Source of the DNA: Thermoleophilia bacterium
GTDB taxonomy: Bacteria > Actinomycetota > Thermoleophilia > Gaiellales > JAICJC01
DNA length: 7,212 bases
Direction: 5' to 3'
Assembly: GCA_025928435.1 (NCBI GenBank)
Contig: JAICJM010000194.1
Span: forward strand, 1-7,212
Shown here one piece after another: positions 5,581 to 7,212 of this stretch. Position 1 is the stretch's first letter. Each line of letters starts with the position of its first letter. A model generated the notes under the pieces. That model searched no databases. It saw nothing but the letters and a program-made list of their open reading frames with translations, and had not been told where the DNA came from. A program made the position numbers and the translations under genes.

Positions 5581-7056
5581 ATGAGCGCAACAGAGGCCCG
5601 CGCCAGGGACTGCCGCCATCTGATCGGCGGGAAGTGGGTGGATGCCGCCGCCGGAGGCACGTTCGACGACCTCGATCCCTACACCGGCGATGTCGTCGCG
5701 AGCGTCGCGGCGGGAGACCGCGAGGACGCCGGGCGCGCGATCGAGGCCGCCGACGCCGCGTTCGCCGAGTGGTCGCAGGCAGGCCCCGGCCAGCGCCAGG
5801 CCGTGTTCCTCAAGGCCGCGGACGTCCTCGAGTCGCGCCGCGACGAGGTGGTGGAGTGGCTCGCGAAGGAGACCGGCTGCAGCTTCGGATTCGGCATGTT
5901 CCAGATGGGGTTCGTGCCCGGCCTCTTCCGCCAGGCGGCCGGCGCGGCCTACGCGCCGCTCGGCCAGGTGCTCCCGTCCGACCTCCCGGGCGCGTTCGCG
6001 ATGGGTGTTCGCCGCCCGGTCGGCGTCGTCGGGGCGATCTCGCCCTGGAACGCCGCCCTGATCCTGTCCGCCCGCGCGATCGCCGCGCCGATCGTCTTCG
6101 GCAACACGGTCGTCCTGTCTCCGTCGGAGGAGTCGCCGTACGTCGGCGGGCTGCTCTGGGGCGAGATCTTCGCCGAGGCCGGCCTGCCCGACGGCGTGCT
6201 CAACATCGTCACCCACGACCGCGCCGGCGCGGCCGCCGTCGGCGAGGAGCTGGTCGAGAACCCGCGCGTGCGCCGCATCAACTTCACCGGCTCGACCGCC
6301 ACCGGCCGCAAGCTGGCCGAGGCCGCGGGCCGGCACCTGAAGCGGGTCGTGCTCGAGCTGGGCGGCCAGAACCCGCTGATCGTGCTGGCCGATGCCGATC
6401 TCGAGTACGCCGTCAACGCGACGGCGTTCGGCGCCTACCTGCATCAGGGCCAGATCTGCATGTCGGCCCGCCGGATCATCGTGGAGCGCCCGATCGCGGA
6501 GAAGTTCACCGCCGCCCTGGCTGAGAAGGTCTCCGGCCTCGGCGTCGGCGACCCGCGCGAGCACACCACCGTCATCGGGCCGCTGATCAACGCCGCGGCG
6601 CTCGAGACCGTCAGCCGCCGCGTCGACGACGTCGTCAAGGCGGGCGCCAGGGTGCTCGCCGGCGGCAGCGCCGAGGGCGCCTGTTACCGGGCGACGCTGC
6701 TCGCCGACGTGCCCCGCGACAGCGAGTTCGCCCAGGTCGAGACGTTCGGCCCGGTGGCCGCGATCGAGGTGGTCGAGAGCGCCGACGAGGCGGTCGCGGC
6801 CGCGAACGCCACCAGCTATGGCCTCGCCTCTGGCGTGCTCACGAGCGACCCCGACCGCGGCCTCGCGATCGCCGGCCGCCTGCAGGCGGGGATCGTCCAC
6901 GTCAACGACCAGCCCGTGCACGACGAGCCGCAGATGCCGTTCGGCGGCGTCAAGGACAGCGGCTGGGGCCGGTTCGGCGGCACGTTCGCGATGGACGAGT
7001 TCACCGAGATGCAGTGGGTGACCGTGCAGAGCGGCACCCGGCCGTTCCCCTTCTAG
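5581..7056 (+). CDS. NAD(P)-dependent aldehyde dehydrogenase, aromatic aldehyde (vanillin/benzaldehyde) type
   Basis: A 491-residue cytoplasmic enzyme of the aldehyde dehydrogenase superfamily, oxidising an aldehyde to its acid with NAD(P)+. The active-site set is complete: catalytic Cys293 in QGQICMSARR, general-base Glu259 in LELGGQNP, and oxyanion-hole Asn157 in SPWN. The coenzyme fold motif FTGSTATG (235-242) and the ETFGPV segment are also present. GQVLPSDLPGAFAMGVRRP and the C-terminal VNDQPVHDEPQMPFGGVK are typical of the vanillin, benzaldehyde and salicylaldehyde dehydrogenase branch, so an aromatic aldehyde is a reasonable guess, not proof. Two usual lysines are replaced: VVLKPSE reads VVLSPSE (Ser180) and ELGGK reads ELGGQ (Gln263). 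The start is secured by the GAGGAGGAG ribosome binding site. It is divergent from the flavin monooxygenase, which might generate or share an intermediate. No clear terminator follows the TAG. Confidence 0.93.
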   Translation: MSATEARARDCRHLIGGKWVDAAAGGTFDDLDPYTGDVVASVAAGDREDAGRAIEAADAAFAEWSQAGPGQRQAVFLKAADVLESRRDEVVEWLAKETGCSFGFGMFQMGFVPGLFRQAAGAAYAPLGQVLPSDLPGAFAMGVRRPVGVVGAISPWNAALILSARAIAAPIVFGNTVVLSPSEESPYVGGLLWGEIFAEAGLPDGVLNIVTHDRAGAAAVGEELVENPRVRRINFTGSTATGRKLAEAAGRHLKRVVLELGGQNPLIVLADADLEYAVNATAFGAYLHQGQICMSARRIIVERPIAEKFTAALAEKVSGLGVGDPREHTTVIGPLINAAALETVSRRVDDVVKAGARVLAGGSAEGACYRATLLADVPRDSEFAQVETFGPVAAIEVVESADEAVAAANATSYGLASGVLTSDPDRGLAIAGRLQAGIVHVNDQPVHDEPQMPFGGVKDSGWGRFGGTFAMDEFTEMQWVTVQSGTRPFPF

Positions 7057-7212
7057 TGGGCCCTCTCGCAGTGTCTGACCCGTTCTGGCGGCTGCAAACC
7101 GTCGCGCTGCGGTGTCCTCGGTCGCGCCAATACAACCCGGTATCGGCTCCCTTTAGTCCTTGCATGCGCTCGGTTTTCGCTCGCCATTTTCCAGCCCAAC
7201 ATTACGAGAAGG
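7053..7212 (-). CDS. Possible 3' end of a minus-strand gene running off the right edge
   Basis: One minus-strand frame is open from the window edge to a TAG at complement 7055-7053, giving about 52 residues (including WKMASENRAHARTKGSRY and ending VRHCERAH). An internal ATG at complement 7202-7200 could also start a 49-residue frame. I recognise no family. Its codon use lacks the strong third-position G/C of the neighbours, and two other readings compete: a second minus frame ending in GERKPSACKD and a TAA at complement 7155-7153, and a plus frame from ATG 7164 (MRSVFARHFPAQHYEK) open to the edge. The sequence beyond the edge would decide. Confidence 0.2.
   Translation of the reverse strand, partial: LLVMLGWKMASENRAHARTKGSRYRVVLARPRTPQRDGLQPPERVRHCERAH
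7057..7212. other. Right-edge region of lower GC without a confident gene
   Basis: After the aldehyde dehydrogenase the composition changes: 7131-7212 has 44 G/C in 82 bases, against about 70 % in the genes. It contains a direct repeat GTCGCGC at 7101-7107 and 7121-7127 (20-base period), GCTCG repeated at 7168-7172 and 7178-7182, and the string CAGTGTCTGACCC at 7068-7080. No stable hairpin followed by a T-run was found. It may be non-coding spacer, the edge of an acquired element, or the end of an unrecognised gene. Confidence 0.5.

Noticed and set aside
4231..6921. An 896-codon open frame on the minus strand
   Set aside because: It is antisense to the well-supported aldehyde dehydrogenase and out of frame with the monooxygenase; composition is Arg/Gly/Ala/Asp-rich and motif-free.
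7081..7130. A Rho-independent terminator after the aldehyde dehydrogenase
   Set aside because: GGCGGC and CCGTCG-type segments pair only partly, and no T-run follows.

Overview
This is a GC-rich (roughly 70 %) bacterial chromosomal window with densely packed genes, a near-universal G or C at third codon positions, and protein families common in Actinomycetota. The aquaporin subtype, the flippase-like membrane protein and the aromatic-type aldehyde dehydrogenase fit a soil actinobacterium, perhaps of the Thermoleophilia type. That taxonomic guess is inference from composition and protein style only. No rRNA, tRNA, CRISPR array or insertion sequence was recognised.

Left part (1-2264): a flippase-like membrane protein of the LPG-synthase-TM/UPF0104 family enters from beyond the left edge. 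It is interrupted by a +1 frameshift in a short C/G run near 241-250. It meets, stop codon against stop codon, a minus-strand pair: an aquaporin (1363-2175) followed by a small four-helix holin-like membrane protein (979-1347). The aquaporin has both NPA motifs but an unusual predicted pore filter.

Middle (2265-4415): an 89-base divergent region separates the aquaporin from a plus-strand series: a 155-residue protein of unknown function, a 59-residue charged, probably disordered protein, and a 14-helix-type MFS drug/solute exporter (EmrB/QacA-like). The short gaps suggest one transcript.

Right part (4401-7056): the exporter overlaps by 15 bases, tail to tail, with a minus-strand flavin-dependent monooxygenase-like protein. 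Across a 67-base gap this is divergent from a strong-RBS aldehyde dehydrogenase of the aromatic aldehyde (vanillin/benzaldehyde) type. The divergent oxidoreductase pair could serve a shared oxidative catabolic step, but no substrate can be read from the sequence.

Right edge (7057-7212): composition falls to about 54 % GC over the last 82 bases and no confident gene is present. A minus-strand frame there stays open from the edge and would end in a stop overlapping that of the aldehyde dehydrogenase. I did not find a convincing new biological system. The most checkable oddities are the frameshift, the aquaporin filter, the habit of overlapping convergent stops, and the compositionally different right edge.
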